64,000 nucleotides of DNA. Origin: Chloroflexota bacterium. GTDB taxonomy: Bacteria > Chloroflexota > Anaerolineae > UBA7937 > B3-Chlor. The stretch covers positions 62,001 through 126,000 of the forward strand of contig JAUVXJ010000002.1 in the NCBI GenBank assembly GCA_030603665.1, written 5' to 3'. The position numbers and the translations under genes were made by a program. Positions 36,047 through 45,597 of the stretch are shown piece after piece (the first letter of the stretch is position 1; the number at the start of each line of letters is the position of its first letter). The notes under the pieces were generated by a model. The model saw only the letters and a program-made list of their open reading frames with translations, was not told the origin of the DNA and did no database searches.

Positions 36047-38189
36047 CTGGGGCTCCCCCGCTTCTGAGCGGAGTGGTGTTCTCTTCGGCCTGCACCTGCC
36101 GCAAGACCCGCTGGATAGCCTGGAGCAAGGCCCCCTGCTGCTCGAAGCCCTGCTCCCCCAGTTCGCTGATGCCCAGGTAGACCTTGCTTCGGCAGCGATG
36201 GATCAATCCCCGGGTGAGGCGATAGAGCGCCTCTTGCCTGGTCTGATACTCGTTCTCGTCGGTCCAAACCGCATCTCGTGGCCAGTGGCGGCTCAGCACA
36301 TAGGGATGAGTCAGTGGCTGGTACAGTCTCTCCCACCACCCTCGGCCCCCGGCATTGAGCCAGAACTGGTAGTCCACCGGCCTGTTGGCCATCAGGAAGG
36401 TGTAGGCCGGCGCCAGCAATACCGCGTCCTCTGGCTGGAGCCGCCAACTGCGCACGTACTGGGCAGCCACCACGCCGTCTTCCACCATCTCCATATACTC
36501 CTGCCCCAGAGGTTTCTCTCCCTCGGCGAGAGCTTCATCTGTGACCCAGCGGAACTTCTGTACCGACTCGATGAGGTTCGCAGCCACCTCCCCAGCGTCG
36601 TAGTTCCGGTGGAATCCGTACCCCTCTTGAGAGAGCACCTCTCCAAAGAGGCGACTGAGGAAGTGGTCCAGGGGCGCCTCTGGGCCGCCCGCGTACTCCT
36701 CGATCCACTCCCGCAGATTCTCGTACCGCCCGCCCAGCACGTAGGTCAGACGATCCTGCATCTCAGCGTTGATCTTGCCGAAAGAGCCTAGCGCTGGCAG
36801 GCCATCTTGGTTTCGATACACGATCCCGGCCAGGAGTTGCGCTCGCACCAGATCCAGGTCTTCTATGGCCAACATCAAGGCATAGGCCACGTCGAAGCGG
36901 CTCGGGCAGATACCCCACCGCGGATGCGCCAAAGCCGCCAGAGTGAGCAGACAACGCGTGGAGGGCTCCTCTCTCAAGGCGCGAGAGGGGCGATGGGAGC
37001 GGGCGGGCACCCCGCGCTGCTCCAGCCTGGTCATGAGGGAGAAACGAAGAGAGTCGGTGAGAAAGGGGGCCAGGACGGCGATCTCCCCAGGTGGCACACC
37101 CTCCTCCGTTACCAACCTCTCTATCTCACCGGTTACCCAGTCCAGCATCTGCGGATGGTACCGCTGGAACTCGTAACTCAAGACCGAGAGCACATTCCCC
37201 GACGCTGGTTCGGCCGGTCGGTCCAGGCTCCGAGCCAGGCGCGAGGCGAGGGCCTCCATGTCGGGCGAGGTCACGTGGGATCCGGTGAAGCGAACCGTTT
37301 CGTCGCACAGCTCGCTGAGGGAGTGCGCACTCTCGGGGTCGGCGCCCAGGAAGCGACGGTAACCCGCATCCTCGTCGTAGATGACGAGGGCCGACTGGCA
37401 ATGGGGCAGCCAGTCGCGCAGCAGATCGTGGGCCACGGGGGTGTCTTCCTCTACGTTGTCCGCGATCAAATGGGTGTACCGGTTCAGCAGGTACCCGCGA
37501 CACAGGGGCAGGGTCCACAGGTGCTTGACGAAGACCTCCATCTGAAGGGAAAAGTCCAACAGATTGTGATCCAGGCAGTGCTGGCGAAAGGCTGTGGCAC
37601 ACTCCTGGGCCTCGTCGTAGATCCGCTTCTCAACGGGGTCGCCCGCCCACGCAGCCTTGAGCCGCCCGCCTATCTCCGTATGGGGGAAGCCAACCACCGC
37701 GGCCTTGTTCAGGTCATCCAGCACCTGGCTGTAGAGGCGGTTGCGGTGGATGACCAGGGACTCGAAGTAGCCTTGCTCCAGGAGAGGGCGCACCACCCGC
37801 GCCATGAAGTACTGCGCCGTCTCCAGAGTGAGGAAGGTGGGCTTGCTCTCGGGTTGACCGAAGCCGGCCTTCTCGGCGACGAGGGGCCAGAAGAGGTCCA
37901 CCATGCGCCGGGCCAGGCCGCCCATGGTGACCACGGTGACCTGCCCGCCAGGCGCCAGATCGGGACTGTGAAGGGCATCGTAGTAAGGCGTGGCCAGCGT
38001 TCTCTGCGGCACGGCGACCAGCATGGCCTCGGCGGGGACTCCGGAATCGAGCAGGTGCAGCATCCGCAACACGCCCGCCGTGGTCTTACCCGACCCGGCA
38101 GGGCCCTCCAAGAAGACCTTGCTCTTCACGGGCCTCTCGACCACCGCTCGCTGCTGCTCAGTGAGAGATAGCCCAACACTCTGTGTCAC
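36039..38189 (-). CDS. UvrD-like helicase/ATPase, AddB- or PcrA-related
   Basis: A 716-residue protein with a clear Walker A (EGPAGSGKTT, K35) and superfamily 1-like C-terminal motif (CRSKVYLGISELGEQGFEQQG region). The DExx position reads ADNVEED, so motif II is divergent. The general plan resembles the helicase-like half of AddB or the second subunit of cyanobacterial-type recombination helicases, without a nuclease domain. It is the first gene of the helicase-nuclease-recJ run. A role in double-strand-break end processing is inferred from neighbours; alternatives include a Chi-like sensor or a structural partner. Confidence 0.8.
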   Translation of the reverse strand: MTQSVGLSLTEQQRAVVERPVKSKVFLEGPAGSGKTTAGVLRMLHLLDSGVPAEAMLVAVPQRTLATPYYDALHSPDLAPGGQVTVVTMGGLARRMVDLFWPLVAEKAGFGQPESKPTFLTLETAQYFMARVVRPLLEQGYFESLVIHRNRLYSQVLDDLNKAAVVGFPHTEIGGRLKAAWAGDPVEKRIYDEAQECATAFRQHCLDHNLLDFSLQMEVFVKHLWTLPLCRGYLLNRYTHLIADNVEEDTPVAHDLLRDWLPHCQSALVIYDEDAGYRRFLGADPESAHSLSELCDETVRFTGSHVTSPDMEALASRLARSLDRPAEPASGNVLSVLSYEFQRYHPQMLDWVTGEIERLVTEEGVPPGEIAVLAPFLTDSLRFSLMTRLEQRGVPARSHRPSRALREEPSTRCLLTLAALAHPRWGICPSRFDVAYALMLAIEDLDLVRAQLLAGIVYRNQDGLPALGSFGKINAEMQDRLTYVLGGRYENLREWIEEYAGGPEAPLDHFLSRLFGEVLSQEGYGFHRNYDAGEVAANLIESVQKFRWVTDEALAEGEKPLGQEYMEMVEDGVVAAQYVRSWRLQPEDAVLLAPAYTFLMANRPVDYQFWLNAGGRGWWERLYQPLTHPYVLSRHWPRDAVWTDENEYQTRQEALYRLTRGLIHRCRSKVYLGISELGEQGFEQQGALLQAIQRVLRQVQAEENTTPLRSGGAPDV

Positions 38190-38208
38190 GCCGTCGACGC
38201 CTCCACAG

Positions 38209-38227
38209 GACAGGCTGACAGCCTGTC
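38209..38227 (-). terminator. Perfect 8-bp hairpin between peptidase and ATPase genes
   Basis: GACAGGCT (38209-38216) pairs with AGCCTGTC (38220-38227) around a three-base loop in the 68-bp gap after the M24 peptidase stop. There is no T-run downstream on the minus strand. It could be a weak terminator or a palindromic operator for the repair genes. Confidence 0.4.
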
Positions 38228-38257
38228 ACACGCTCGAAATGGCACCTTCTCGATATC

Positions 38258-39343
38258 TCACAGCACGGGGGCCACCGGCCCCTTCCCCGCCTTGCTCAAC
38301 ACCTCGACCCCGTTCTCCGTGACCACCACCAGGTCCTCGATCCTCACCCCGCCCCAGCCGGTGATGTAGATCCCCGGCTCAACAGTCAGCGTGTTCCCCA
38401 CTTGTAGGACCGCTGTTGATTGTGTACCCATCTTGGGGTCCTCGTGGACCGCCAGCCCCACGCTGTGGCCCAGGCCGTGGCCGAAGCGCTCGCCGTATCC
38501 CGCACCCTTGATCACGTCCCGAGCCAGGGCATCGGCCTCGCGACCGGTCATGCCTGGTTTGATGCCAGCCAGCGCCGCCAGCTGCGCGTCGTGAACCAGA
38601 TAATAGATCTCCTGGAACCGCTCGTCTGGCTCGCCCAGGATGAGGGTGCGCGTCAGATCGGAGCAGTACCCCTCGACGCGGGCGCCCAGGTCGAAGACGA
38701 TAGGCTCTCCTTCCTGGATCTCCCTGTCTGACACGGTGGCATGGGCCATGGCGCCGTTGGGCCCGCCGGCCACCATGATGTCGAAGGCCACAGCCTCCGC
38801 TCCGTTGGTGCGCATGTACGCCTCGATCTCCCAGGCCACCTCTCTCTCGGTCATCCCCGGGCGAAGGATCTGCCTCACGTGCATCATGGCGCCGTCGCCA
38901 ATAGCCGCCGCCCTCCTGATCAGATCCAGCTCCTCTTCATCCTTGATGGCCCTCAGGCCCTCGATGAGACCCTGGACCGGCACCAATTGGTGGTCCGTTG
39001 CTGACTCCGCCCACCTCTGGTGATCCAGGAAGCTCACATGGCTACTCTCGAAGCCCACCCGGGCCGCCCCCTGGCCTTTGGCGACGCGGCTCAGCTCGCT
39101 AGCCAGCAGGTCAGGGATGGCCTCCACGACTTTGAACTGCGGGGTCTCCCTGGAGGCCTGCTCTGTGAAACGGAAGTCCGTGATGAGGACAGAAGCTTCA
39201 GAAGAGATGAAGAGCGTGGCATCGGTGCCAGTGAAGCCGCTCAAGTAGCGGCGGTTCTCCGGTTGCGTGATGATCATGGCGTCAAGCTCGTGAGCTTCTA
39301 GCAGCTCGCGTAGACGCTCCACCCTGCCATGGTAGTCGTGCAT
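38258..39343 (-). CDS. M24 metallopeptidase, Xaa-Pro dipeptidase/aminopeptidase type
   Basis: Removes residues next to proline in peptides, a cytoplasmic peptide-turnover enzyme. The 361-residue product has an N-terminal creatinase-like domain (ITQPENRRYLSGFTG) and the pita-bread domain with all five metal ligands: two Asp in FDLGARVEGYCSDLTRTL, His in GHGLGHSVGL, Glu in LTVEPGIY and Glu in GGVRIEDLV. Length fits PepQ/YpdF-like enzymes rather than long PepP. It follows the recombinase gene by 130 bp on the same strand. Confidence 0.93.
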   Translation of the reverse strand: MHDYHGRVERLRELLEAHELDAMIITQPENRRYLSGFTGTDATLFISSEASVLITDFRFTEQASRETPQFKVVEAIPDLLASELSRVAKGQGAARVGFESSHVSFLDHQRWAESATDHQLVPVQGLIEGLRAIKDEEELDLIRRAAAIGDGAMMHVRQILRPGMTEREVAWEIEAYMRTNGAEAVAFDIMVAGGPNGAMAHATVSDREIQEGEPIVFDLGARVEGYCSDLTRTLILGEPDERFQEIYYLVHDAQLAALAGIKPGMTGREADALARDVIKGAGYGERFGHGLGHSVGLAVHEDPKMGTQSTAVLQVGNTLTVEPGIYITGWGGVRIEDLVVVTENGVEVLSKAGKGPVAPVL

Positions 39344-39473
39344 CCCAGCAGTTCCTCCCCGTTCGTGACCAACCGTGTCAGCCTTGATACTGTGGCCCTG
39401 AGTTAGCGCCAGGGTGAGTCCCTATTTGTGGTTGTGTGACTGGATCGAAGTGTGGACGACGTGCGGAGACGGT

Positions 39474-40367
39474 TCAGTCCTTCGCCCGGGGGTGGCTCTT
39501 CAGGTACACCTCCCTCAGGCGGGTTGGCGTGACATGTGTGTAGATTTCAGTGGTCGTCGGCTGGGCGTGTCCCAGCAGCTCCTGGACCACCCGCAGATTG
39601 GCTCCCCCTTCCAGCATGTGCGTGGCGAAGGTGTGCCGCAAGAGGTGCGGAGTCACCTTCATCCACAGGCCTGACAGCTTGCTGTACTTGTCCAGGATGT
39701 GACCTATGCTCCGCCGCGAGAGCCTCCCGCCAAAACGGTTCAGGAACAGGGCATCGGTCATCTTCTTGCTGAGGAGCTTGACCCTGCCATCGCGAATGTA
39801 TGCCCTGATCGCCTGTACAGCAGGCTCTCCCAGCAACACAATCCGTTCCTTGCCACCCTTCCCCCAGACCACCATCTGCCCCGGGTCCAGGCTCAGATCG
39901 CCAAGGCTCAGTCCGACCAGTTCGCTCAGCCTCACACCCGAGGCGTAGAGCAACTCCAAGATGGCCCTGTCGCGCTGGCCCTGAGCTGTGGAGAGATCGG
40001 GGGCATGGAGAAGAGCTTCGATTTCTTCATGCTTGAGGTACCGTGGCAGCCTCTTGGGCACCTTGGGAGAGGATACCAGGTCGAAGGGGTTGGAGTGCAG
40101 TTGCTCCTCCTGGAGCAGATACCGGCAGAAAGAGCGCAGCTCGGAGAGCTTGCGGGCCATGCTCGCTTCCACATACTCCTCCTTGCGCAGCCAGAGGAGG
40201 TAGCGACGCAGCACCTGCCGGTCAACGTCGTCCCATGATCCTATGCCTTGCTCCTTCAGGAACCAGAGGAACTGCCTGATCTCGTGGGAGTAGTTGCGAA
40301 GTGTGTAGGGAGAAGCGTCTTTCTCCACACGGAGGTGGGCCAGGTACTGCTCGAGCTGCTCCTCCAT
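39474..40367 (-). CDS. xerC: Tyrosine recombinase XerC/XerD family
   Basis: Probably resolves chromosome dimers at dif. The 297-residue product has the SAM-like N-terminal domain (LEQYLAHLRVEKDASPYTLRNY) and all catalytic residues: R in ASGVRLSELVG, K in GKGGKERIV, H and R in HLLRHTFATHML, H in LLGHAQPTTTEIYTHV with the nucleophile Y. The start at 40367 is preferred over 40451 because the first 28 residues of the longer frame are not family-like and overlap the low-complexity end of the topA gap. Its place after topA in a housekeeping run supports Xer over an integrase; XerC versus XerD cannot be told by eye. Confidence 0.92.
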   Translation of the reverse strand: MEEQLEQYLAHLRVEKDASPYTLRNYSHEIRQFLWFLKEQGIGSWDDVDRQVLRRYLLWLRKEEYVEASMARKLSELRSFCRYLLQEEQLHSNPFDLVSSPKVPKRLPRYLKHEEIEALLHAPDLSTAQGQRDRAILELLYASGVRLSELVGLSLGDLSLDPGQMVVWGKGGKERIVLLGEPAVQAIRAYIRDGRVKLLSKKMTDALFLNRFGGRLSRRSIGHILDKYSKLSGLWMKVTPHLLRHTFATHMLEGGANLRVVQELLGHAQPTTTEIYTHVTPTRLREVYLKSHPRAKD

Positions 40368-40485
40368 GCTCTTGCCGCGACCCTCGTCCCCCGGCACTCG
40401 ATCCTCCTTCAGCAGCAGCTCCCCACCACATGGACCTCTGGGCGGGGACAAAGCGAGATCCCAGCCCAGACTGACGGCAACATGG

Positions 40486-42798
40486 CTACGCGGGCTGTGA
40501 CTCCTCCGTAGGAACCGCTTCCTCGACCACCCTCTCCCTCTTCGTCCCGCACTTGGAACACTTGATGGACTTCTTGCCCGCCTCCGTCATCAGACCACCG
40601 CACTCAGGGCACGGCTCGGGCACGGGTCGATCCCAGGAAGCGAAGTCGCACTCCGGGTAGTTGGCGCAGCCGTAGAACACACGGCCCTTGCGCGTCTTCC
40701 GCTCCACAAGGTCCCCGCCGCACTGCGGGCAATCGACACCCACTTTGACCACGTACGGCTTGGTATTCTTGCACTCCGGATAGTTGCTGCAAGCGATGAA
40801 CTTGCCGTACCGGCCCGTCTTGATCACCATGGGGCTGCCGCACTTCTCACAGTCCATGCCAGCTGGCTCCGGCTTGAGCTCCACCTTCTTCATCTCCACC
40901 TTCGCCTCTTCCAGCTGCTCTTCGAAGCGGTCGTAGAAGCGTCGCATGACGGGAACCCACTCCCTTTCACCGGAGGCGATGCGGTCCAGGTTGTGCTCCA
41001 TGCGAGCGGTGAAGCCGACTTCGATGATGTTCCCGAAATGCTCCACCAGCAGGTCGTTGACTACGACACCCAGCTCCGTGGGATGAATGCGCCTCTCAAT
41101 CAGCTCGACGTAGCCCCTGGTCCGGATGGTAGAGATGATTGGAGCATAGGTACTGGGACGTCCGATGCCGTGCTCCTCCAGCGCTCTGACCAGAGTCGCC
41201 TCACTGTAGCGTGCGGGAGGTTTGGTGAAGTGTTGCTTGGGAACCAATTGCAGCAGATCCAGAATCTCGTCGCGCGACAGCGGGGGCAGAGGAGGAGCCT
41301 GGTCCTCGCCGCTCTTGATATCCCCATAAACCCGTAGGAATCCCGGGAACTTCACCACGGACCCCGTGGCTCGGAACAGGTATGGCATCTCGCCATTTGG
41401 TGCCCCCGCGTTTATGTCAACGGTTGTGCTCTCCACCACCGCGGGAGCCATCTGGCTGGCCACAAACCGTTTCCAAATCAGGTCATAGAGACGGAACTGT
41501 TGTGGACTGAGATACTGTTTGACAGCTTGAGGCTCCCGTCGCACCGAAGTGGGACGTATGGCCTCGTGCGCCTCCTGAGCACCTTTCACCTGCGACTTGT
41601 ACTTGCGGGGCGTGGCGGGTACATACCTATCGCCGTACGCCTCTGCGATGTAGGATAGGGCATCAGCCTGGGCCTGGGCAGATACGTTCACCGAGTCAGT
41701 GCGCATGTAGGTAATCAGACCTACACTGCCGTCAGGACCCAGATCCATCCCCTCATAGAGCTGTTGAGCAACCCGCATCGTGCGCCGAGCGGAGAATCTC
41801 AGGCGGCGCGACGCATCTTGCTGGAGCGTGCTCGTGCGGAATGGTGCCGGAGCGTTTCTTCGTCGCGCGCGCTTCTCAACCGCAGCCACGACGTAGCTGG
41901 CTCCCTGAAGATCATCTACGATCCTCTGGGCATTTTCCTGGTTGCTGAGATCAGCAGCTTCGTCTCTGACCTTGTGCAGCTTCGCCCAGAAACCCTCGCG
42001 CTCCTGCCCTCCCCTGGTCTCCTGCTTGGCCAGTTCTGCTTCGATGGACCAGTACTCCTCAGGGACAAAGGCCTCGATCTCCCGCTCCCGCTCCACAACC
42101 AGACGGAGCGCCACTGACTGAACCCGTCCAGCTGAGAGCCCACCTCTCACCGTCTTCCAGAGTAGAGGGCTGATCTGATAGCCCACCAGCCTGTCCAGGA
42201 TACGCCGCGCCTGTTGGGCGTCCACGAGCTTCATGTCGATGTCGCGGTAGTTGGCGAAGGCATCCTTGACCGCCTCGTCAGTGATCTCATGGAACACCAC
42301 CCTGCGGACGGGGCGATCACCCGCTTCTGCCACCTCAGCCACGTGCCAGGCGATGGCCTCGCCCTCCCGGTCGGGGTCCGTGGCCAGGTACAACTCGGCC
42401 GCCTTCTTCACTTCCTTCTTGATGCGCTTGACGGCCTTGCGCTTGTCGTTAGGGATCCGGTATTCGGGCGTGAAGTCATTCTCCACATCCACGCTCAAGC
42501 GCGACCTGAGAAGATCGCGCACGTGCCCCAGCGTGGCCTCCACCTTGTAGCCCTTCCCCAGGAATTTGCCGATGGTCCGTGCCTTAGCCGGCGACTCCAC
42601 GATAACCAGCTTGCCGTCCCCCAACGGGACCTCAGGCTTGGGAATTGCAGCATGAGCCTCCGTCTGGCCCATGCGGAACATCCCGCTCCCGCAGACGGGG
42701 CAGGTGCCTCTGGTGCCTGGGCGCCCTTTGTTCGTGTACACTGGGTGCGGCTCGGCCATTTCCCTCTTGGCCTTGCACCGCATGCAATAGGCCTCCAT
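40486..42798 (-). CDS. topA: DNA topoisomerase I with extra N-terminal zinc ribbon
   Basis: Relaxes negative supercoils. The 770-residue protein begins with a ~45-residue zinc ribbon (C5, C8 and the CPVCG pair) not found in classic TopA; I believe it is of the DUF5679 type. The Toprim domain then starts with LVIVESPAKARTIGKFLG, has TDPDREGEAIAWH, and the catalytic tyrosine lies in LITYMRTDSVNVS. Three C-terminal zinc fingers follow (CEKCGSP...CSNYPEC, CPQCGGD...CANYPEC, CPECGGL...CSKCG). It lies 13 bp after manC and before xerC. Confidence 0.96.
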   Translation of the reverse strand: MEAYCMRCKAKREMAEPHPVYTNKGRPGTRGTCPVCGSGMFRMGQTEAHAAIPKPEVPLGDGKLVIVESPAKARTIGKFLGKGYKVEATLGHVRDLLRSRLSVDVENDFTPEYRIPNDKRKAVKRIKKEVKKAAELYLATDPDREGEAIAWHVAEVAEAGDRPVRRVVFHEITDEAVKDAFANYRDIDMKLVDAQQARRILDRLVGYQISPLLWKTVRGGLSAGRVQSVALRLVVEREREIEAFVPEEYWSIEAELAKQETRGGQEREGFWAKLHKVRDEAADLSNQENAQRIVDDLQGASYVVAAVEKRARRRNAPAPFRTSTLQQDASRRLRFSARRTMRVAQQLYEGMDLGPDGSVGLITYMRTDSVNVSAQAQADALSYIAEAYGDRYVPATPRKYKSQVKGAQEAHEAIRPTSVRREPQAVKQYLSPQQFRLYDLIWKRFVASQMAPAVVESTTVDINAGAPNGEMPYLFRATGSVVKFPGFLRVYGDIKSGEDQAPPLPPLSRDEILDLLQLVPKQHFTKPPARYSEATLVRALEEHGIGRPSTYAPIISTIRTRGYVELIERRIHPTELGVVVNDLLVEHFGNIIEVGFTARMEHNLDRIASGEREWVPVMRRFYDRFEEQLEEAKVEMKKVELKPEPAGMDCEKCGSPMVIKTGRYGKFIACSNYPECKNTKPYVVKVGVDCPQCGGDLVERKTRKGRVFYGCANYPECDFASWDRPVPEPCPECGGLMTEAGKKSIKCSKCGTKRERVVEEAVPTEESQPA

Positions 42799-42811
42799 AA
42801 ATCACATCACC

Positions 42812-43882
42812 TCACAACCAATCGTGCCAGCCCTCTTCATCCAGCTTCTCGACCAGGGCCTTTACCTCCTGCGCCCTGTCTCGAGAACAAACAAGGATGG
42901 CGTCGTCCGTCTCCACCACGATCAGGTTCTCCACACCCACTGTGGTCACGAGTCGTCGTGAGCTGTGGATCACAGAATCTCGCGTATCCAGTCCAACGTG
43001 GCTACCCACGACCACGTTTCCGTCGCTGTCAGCTGGCAAGAGATCGACCAGGCTGGCCCAACTCCCAATGTCGCTCCAACCCATCTCCACCGGTATCACC
43101 ACCACGTGGTCGGCCTTCTCCATCACCCCGAAGTCGATGGTCTCCTTCTCCACCTGGGGCCAGGTCCGCTCCAGGACAACTCCCTCTTCCTCCGTTCCCA
43201 GAACCTGCTCCAGTTGCGATAGACACTCGTGCAGTCGCGGCAAGTGCTTTCCGATCTCATCCAAGATGGTTGAGGCCTTCCAGATAAACATGCCGCTGTT
43301 CCAGAAGTGCCGGCCTTCCTCTACGAATGCCCTCGCCGTCCGCTCATCCGGCTTCTCGGTGAAGCGGCGCACAGCGTGCACCGAGAAGTCGCCGATGTCC
43401 ATCAGCTTATCGCCACTCTCTATGTATCCATAACCAGTTTGCAGGTGGTCCGGCCTGATGCCCAGAGTAACCAGGTGGCCCGCCTGAGCCACCTGTTCTG
43501 CCACTGAGAGCACCTGCCGGAACCTCTCCGGCTCCGCAATGTAGTGGTCAGCTGGAAGGCACGCCATCACTGCCTCTGGGTCTCTGCTCCTCAGGTGGGT
43601 GGCGGCCAATCCTATGGCAGGAGCCGATCCGCGGCCTTGGGGCTCCGTGATGATATTCGACAAGGGCAGCGAATGCAGCTGCTCCCTAGTGCCCTCAACG
43701 TACTTCTCAGCTGTGATCACGTAGACCGCGTCCGGCGGCATCAGAGGCTCAAGGCGCGCGAAAGTCTCCCACAAGAGCGGTTTCCCCTCGCAGGTTATGT
43801 CCAGTAGCTGCTTGGGACATTCCCGGCGGCTGAGCGGCCACAACCGCTTGCCGCTACCGCCCGCCAAGATCACCGCATACAT
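42812..43882 (-). CDS. manC: Mannose-1-phosphate guanylyltransferase
   Basis: Makes GDP-mannose for glycan synthesis. The 356-residue product has the nucleotidyltransferase N-terminus AVILAGGSGKRLWPLSRRECPKQLL, the substrate segment LPADHYI, GYGYIESG, FTEKPDE and WNSGMFIWKA. No isomerase domain is fused. The ATG at 43882 has GGAGG six bases upstream and is preferred to a GTG at 43894 that abuts the dprA stop. GDP-mannose would feed the glycosyltransferases at 51-60 kb, though the gene sits in an information-processing run. Confidence 0.94.
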   Translation of the reverse strand: MYAVILAGGSGKRLWPLSRRECPKQLLDITCEGKPLLWETFARLEPLMPPDAVYVITAEKYVEGTREQLHSLPLSNIITEPQGRGSAPAIGLAATHLRSRDPEAVMACLPADHYIAEPERFRQVLSVAEQVAQAGHLVTLGIRPDHLQTGYGYIESGDKLMDIGDFSVHAVRRFTEKPDERTARAFVEEGRHFWNSGMFIWKASTILDEIGKHLPRLHECLSQLEQVLGTEEEGVVLERTWPQVEKETIDFGVMEKADHVVVIPVEMGWSDIGSWASLVDLLPADSDGNVVVGSHVGLDTRDSVIHSSRRLVTTVGVENLIVVETDDAILVCSRDRAQEVKALVEKLDEEGWHDWL

Positions 43883-43894
43883 CAGCGCCTCCAC

Positions 43895-45007
43895 TCACTC
43901 CACAGCATACTGCACACCTCTCTCCCGCGCCAGAACGTAGTTCATGCCTCCTACTTGGCGCACTGTCCCCTTCAACTCCATCATGGCCAGCGTGCCCGTC
44001 ACTTCAGATATCGGCAGTCTAGTCCTGTGCCCTATCTCATCCACATGAATCGGCTCCGCGGAGATGTGCTCCAGTATCTGAGCTTCCTTCTCATCTTCGG
44101 GAATGGCCATCCGTACCTCTTGATGGCGCTCCACAAGCGTCAGGTTGAGCTCCTCCAACATGTCCTCCACGCACATCACCAACTTGGCCGCGCCTTCTTG
44201 AATCAGCCTGTTGGTCCCTTCGCTCTTCGGACTGATGACGCTGCCCGGGAGAGCGAATACCTCTCTTCCCTGTTCCAGAGCGTAGTCTGCGGTGATCAAG
44301 GCTCCACTGCGCTTTCCGGCCTCCACGACCAGGGTTCCCAGAGACAATCCACTTATGATGCGGTTTCTCGCCGGGAAGTTCCCGGCCTCCGGCTTGGTCC
44401 CCAACGGATACTCAGTGACCACGGCTCCCTTGTCAATGATCTTCCTGGCCAGGTCCCGGTGTTCAGCGGGGTAGATTATGTCAATTCCCGACCCCAGCAC
44501 GGCAATGGTGCGTCCTCCGGTCCTCAGCGCGGCTCGATGAGCCAGCGAATCGATGCCTCTAGCCAATCCGCTGACGACGGTGATGCCACTACCCCCCAAA
44601 CCGCCTGCGAGCTCGCCCACCATCTGCCTGCCGTACCTGGTTGCCGAACGCGTGCCCACCACCGCCATTGCCCACTCGTCTTCAGGCAGGATCTCTCCCA
44701 TTACGTAGAGAACCAGCGGGGCACTATGAATGTGGAGCAGTCGCGGGGGATATCGCTCGTCCTCCCACGTGACGACACTGGCACCCTGTTTCTGCACGCG
44801 CGCCAGTTCCTCATCCAAAGACAGACTCTGCCTGGCCGCCAGAAGCGACTCGATAGATCGGCTATCCAGACCTGCTGAACGCAGCTCGCTTCGGCTGGCC
44901 TGCCACGCCCTGCCCGCCTCCCCAAAGTAGTCCAGCAGCTTCTTGAAACGCGCTGGTCCAATTCCGGAGACGATGTTGAAGCCGATCCAGTACTTGGCTT
45001 CGCTCAA
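43895..45007 (-). CDS. dprA: DNA-processing protein DprA (Smf)
   Basis: Loads RecA on incoming single-stranded DNA in natural transformation. The 370-residue protein has an N-terminal helix-hairpin-helix region (NIVSGIGPARFKKLLDYFG), the Rossmann core with VVGTRSATRYGRQM, SGLARGIDSLAHRAALRTGGRTIAVLGSG, IDIIYPAEH and NRIISGLSLGTLVVEAGKRSGAL, and a C-terminal winged-helix-like domain (HISAEPIHVDEIGHRTRLPISEV). All core segments are intact. It takes the place usually held by trmD after rimM, 47 bp downstream of rimM. Confidence 0.94.
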   Translation of the reverse strand: MSEAKYWIGFNIVSGIGPARFKKLLDYFGEAGRAWQASRSELRSAGLDSRSIESLLAARQSLSLDEELARVQKQGASVVTWEDERYPPRLLHIHSAPLVLYVMGEILPEDEWAMAVVGTRSATRYGRQMVGELAGGLGGSGITVVSGLARGIDSLAHRAALRTGGRTIAVLGSGIDIIYPAEHRDLARKIIDKGAVVTEYPLGTKPEAGNFPARNRIISGLSLGTLVVEAGKRSGALITADYALEQGREVFALPGSVISPKSEGTNRLIQEGAAKLVMCVEDMLEELNLTLVERHQEVRMAIPEDEKEAQILEHISAEPIHVDEIGHRTRLPISEVTGTLAMMELKGTVRQVGGMNYVLARERGVQYAVE

Positions 45008-45054
45008 CGCACTTCCCCTCGCGTCGTGTCACAAGCACCTATCATTCAGGCCCG

Positions 45055-45597
45055 TCACCGCAGACCCTTCATCAGCCGCACCTCGATGCGCCCCGCGTCT
45101 ACGTCAACGTCGAGAACCACGTCCGACAGAGCAGGTATCAGCACCTCCCGATCACCATCTTTCACCACATAGACGTCGTTGCTGCCGGTGTGGAGCACCT
45201 CTTCGATACGGCCCAGGTACTCGCCCTCGGTTGTCCACGTTTCCAGTCCGACGACCTCATAGAGGTAGTACTGGTCCTCTTCCAGTGGAATCACCTCGTC
45301 GACCGGCACGTAGATCAAATCCCCTCGGTACCTGTCGGCCTCATCTCGATGATCACTGCCAGCCAGCTTGAGGAGAATCCTCCGGCCGTGCATACGGTAG
45401 CCTTCGAGGGTTACAGGCGTATGTAGCTCACCCAAATAGACGGTCTTCAGCAAGCTGAAACGGTCTGGAAAATCTGTAAGAATCTCCGCCACTACCTCGC
45501 CTCTCATCCCGTGCGGGCGCAGGATGCGTCCAACCACCAGATGAGTAGGTCGTTGCGAGCTGCCAGACGGATGGTCTGCGCTCGACCCGCCTTCCAC
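45055..45597 (-). CDS. rimM: Ribosome maturation factor RimM
   Basis: Assists assembly of the 30S head. The 180-residue product has the N-terminal barrel HLVVGRILRPHGMRGEVVAEILTD and the PRC-barrel domain YYLYEVVGLETWTTEGEYLGRIEEVLHTGSNDVYVV with LIPALSDVV. The GTG start abuts the khpA stop with no gap, so translation is probably coupled. It binds ribosomal protein S19 and 16S rRNA in other species. Confidence 0.94.
   Translation of the reverse strand: MEGGSSADHPSGSSQRPTHLVVGRILRPHGMRGEVVAEILTDFPDRFSLLKTVYLGELHTPVTLEGYRMHGRRILLKLAGSDHRDEADRYRGDLIYVPVDEVIPLEEDQYYLYEVVGLETWTTEGEYLGRIEEVLHTGSNDVYVVKDGDREVLIPALSDVVLDVDVDAGRIEVRLMKGLR

Noticed and set aside
36807..38171. Long plus-strand open frame (454 residues) opposite the helicase-like ATPase gene
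   Set aside because: Low-complexity composition rich in Gln, His and Gly, no domain recognised; codon-shadow of the minus-strand gene.
43955..44878. Plus-strand open frame (307 residues) opposite dprA
   Set aside because: Shadow of dprA; no domain recognised.
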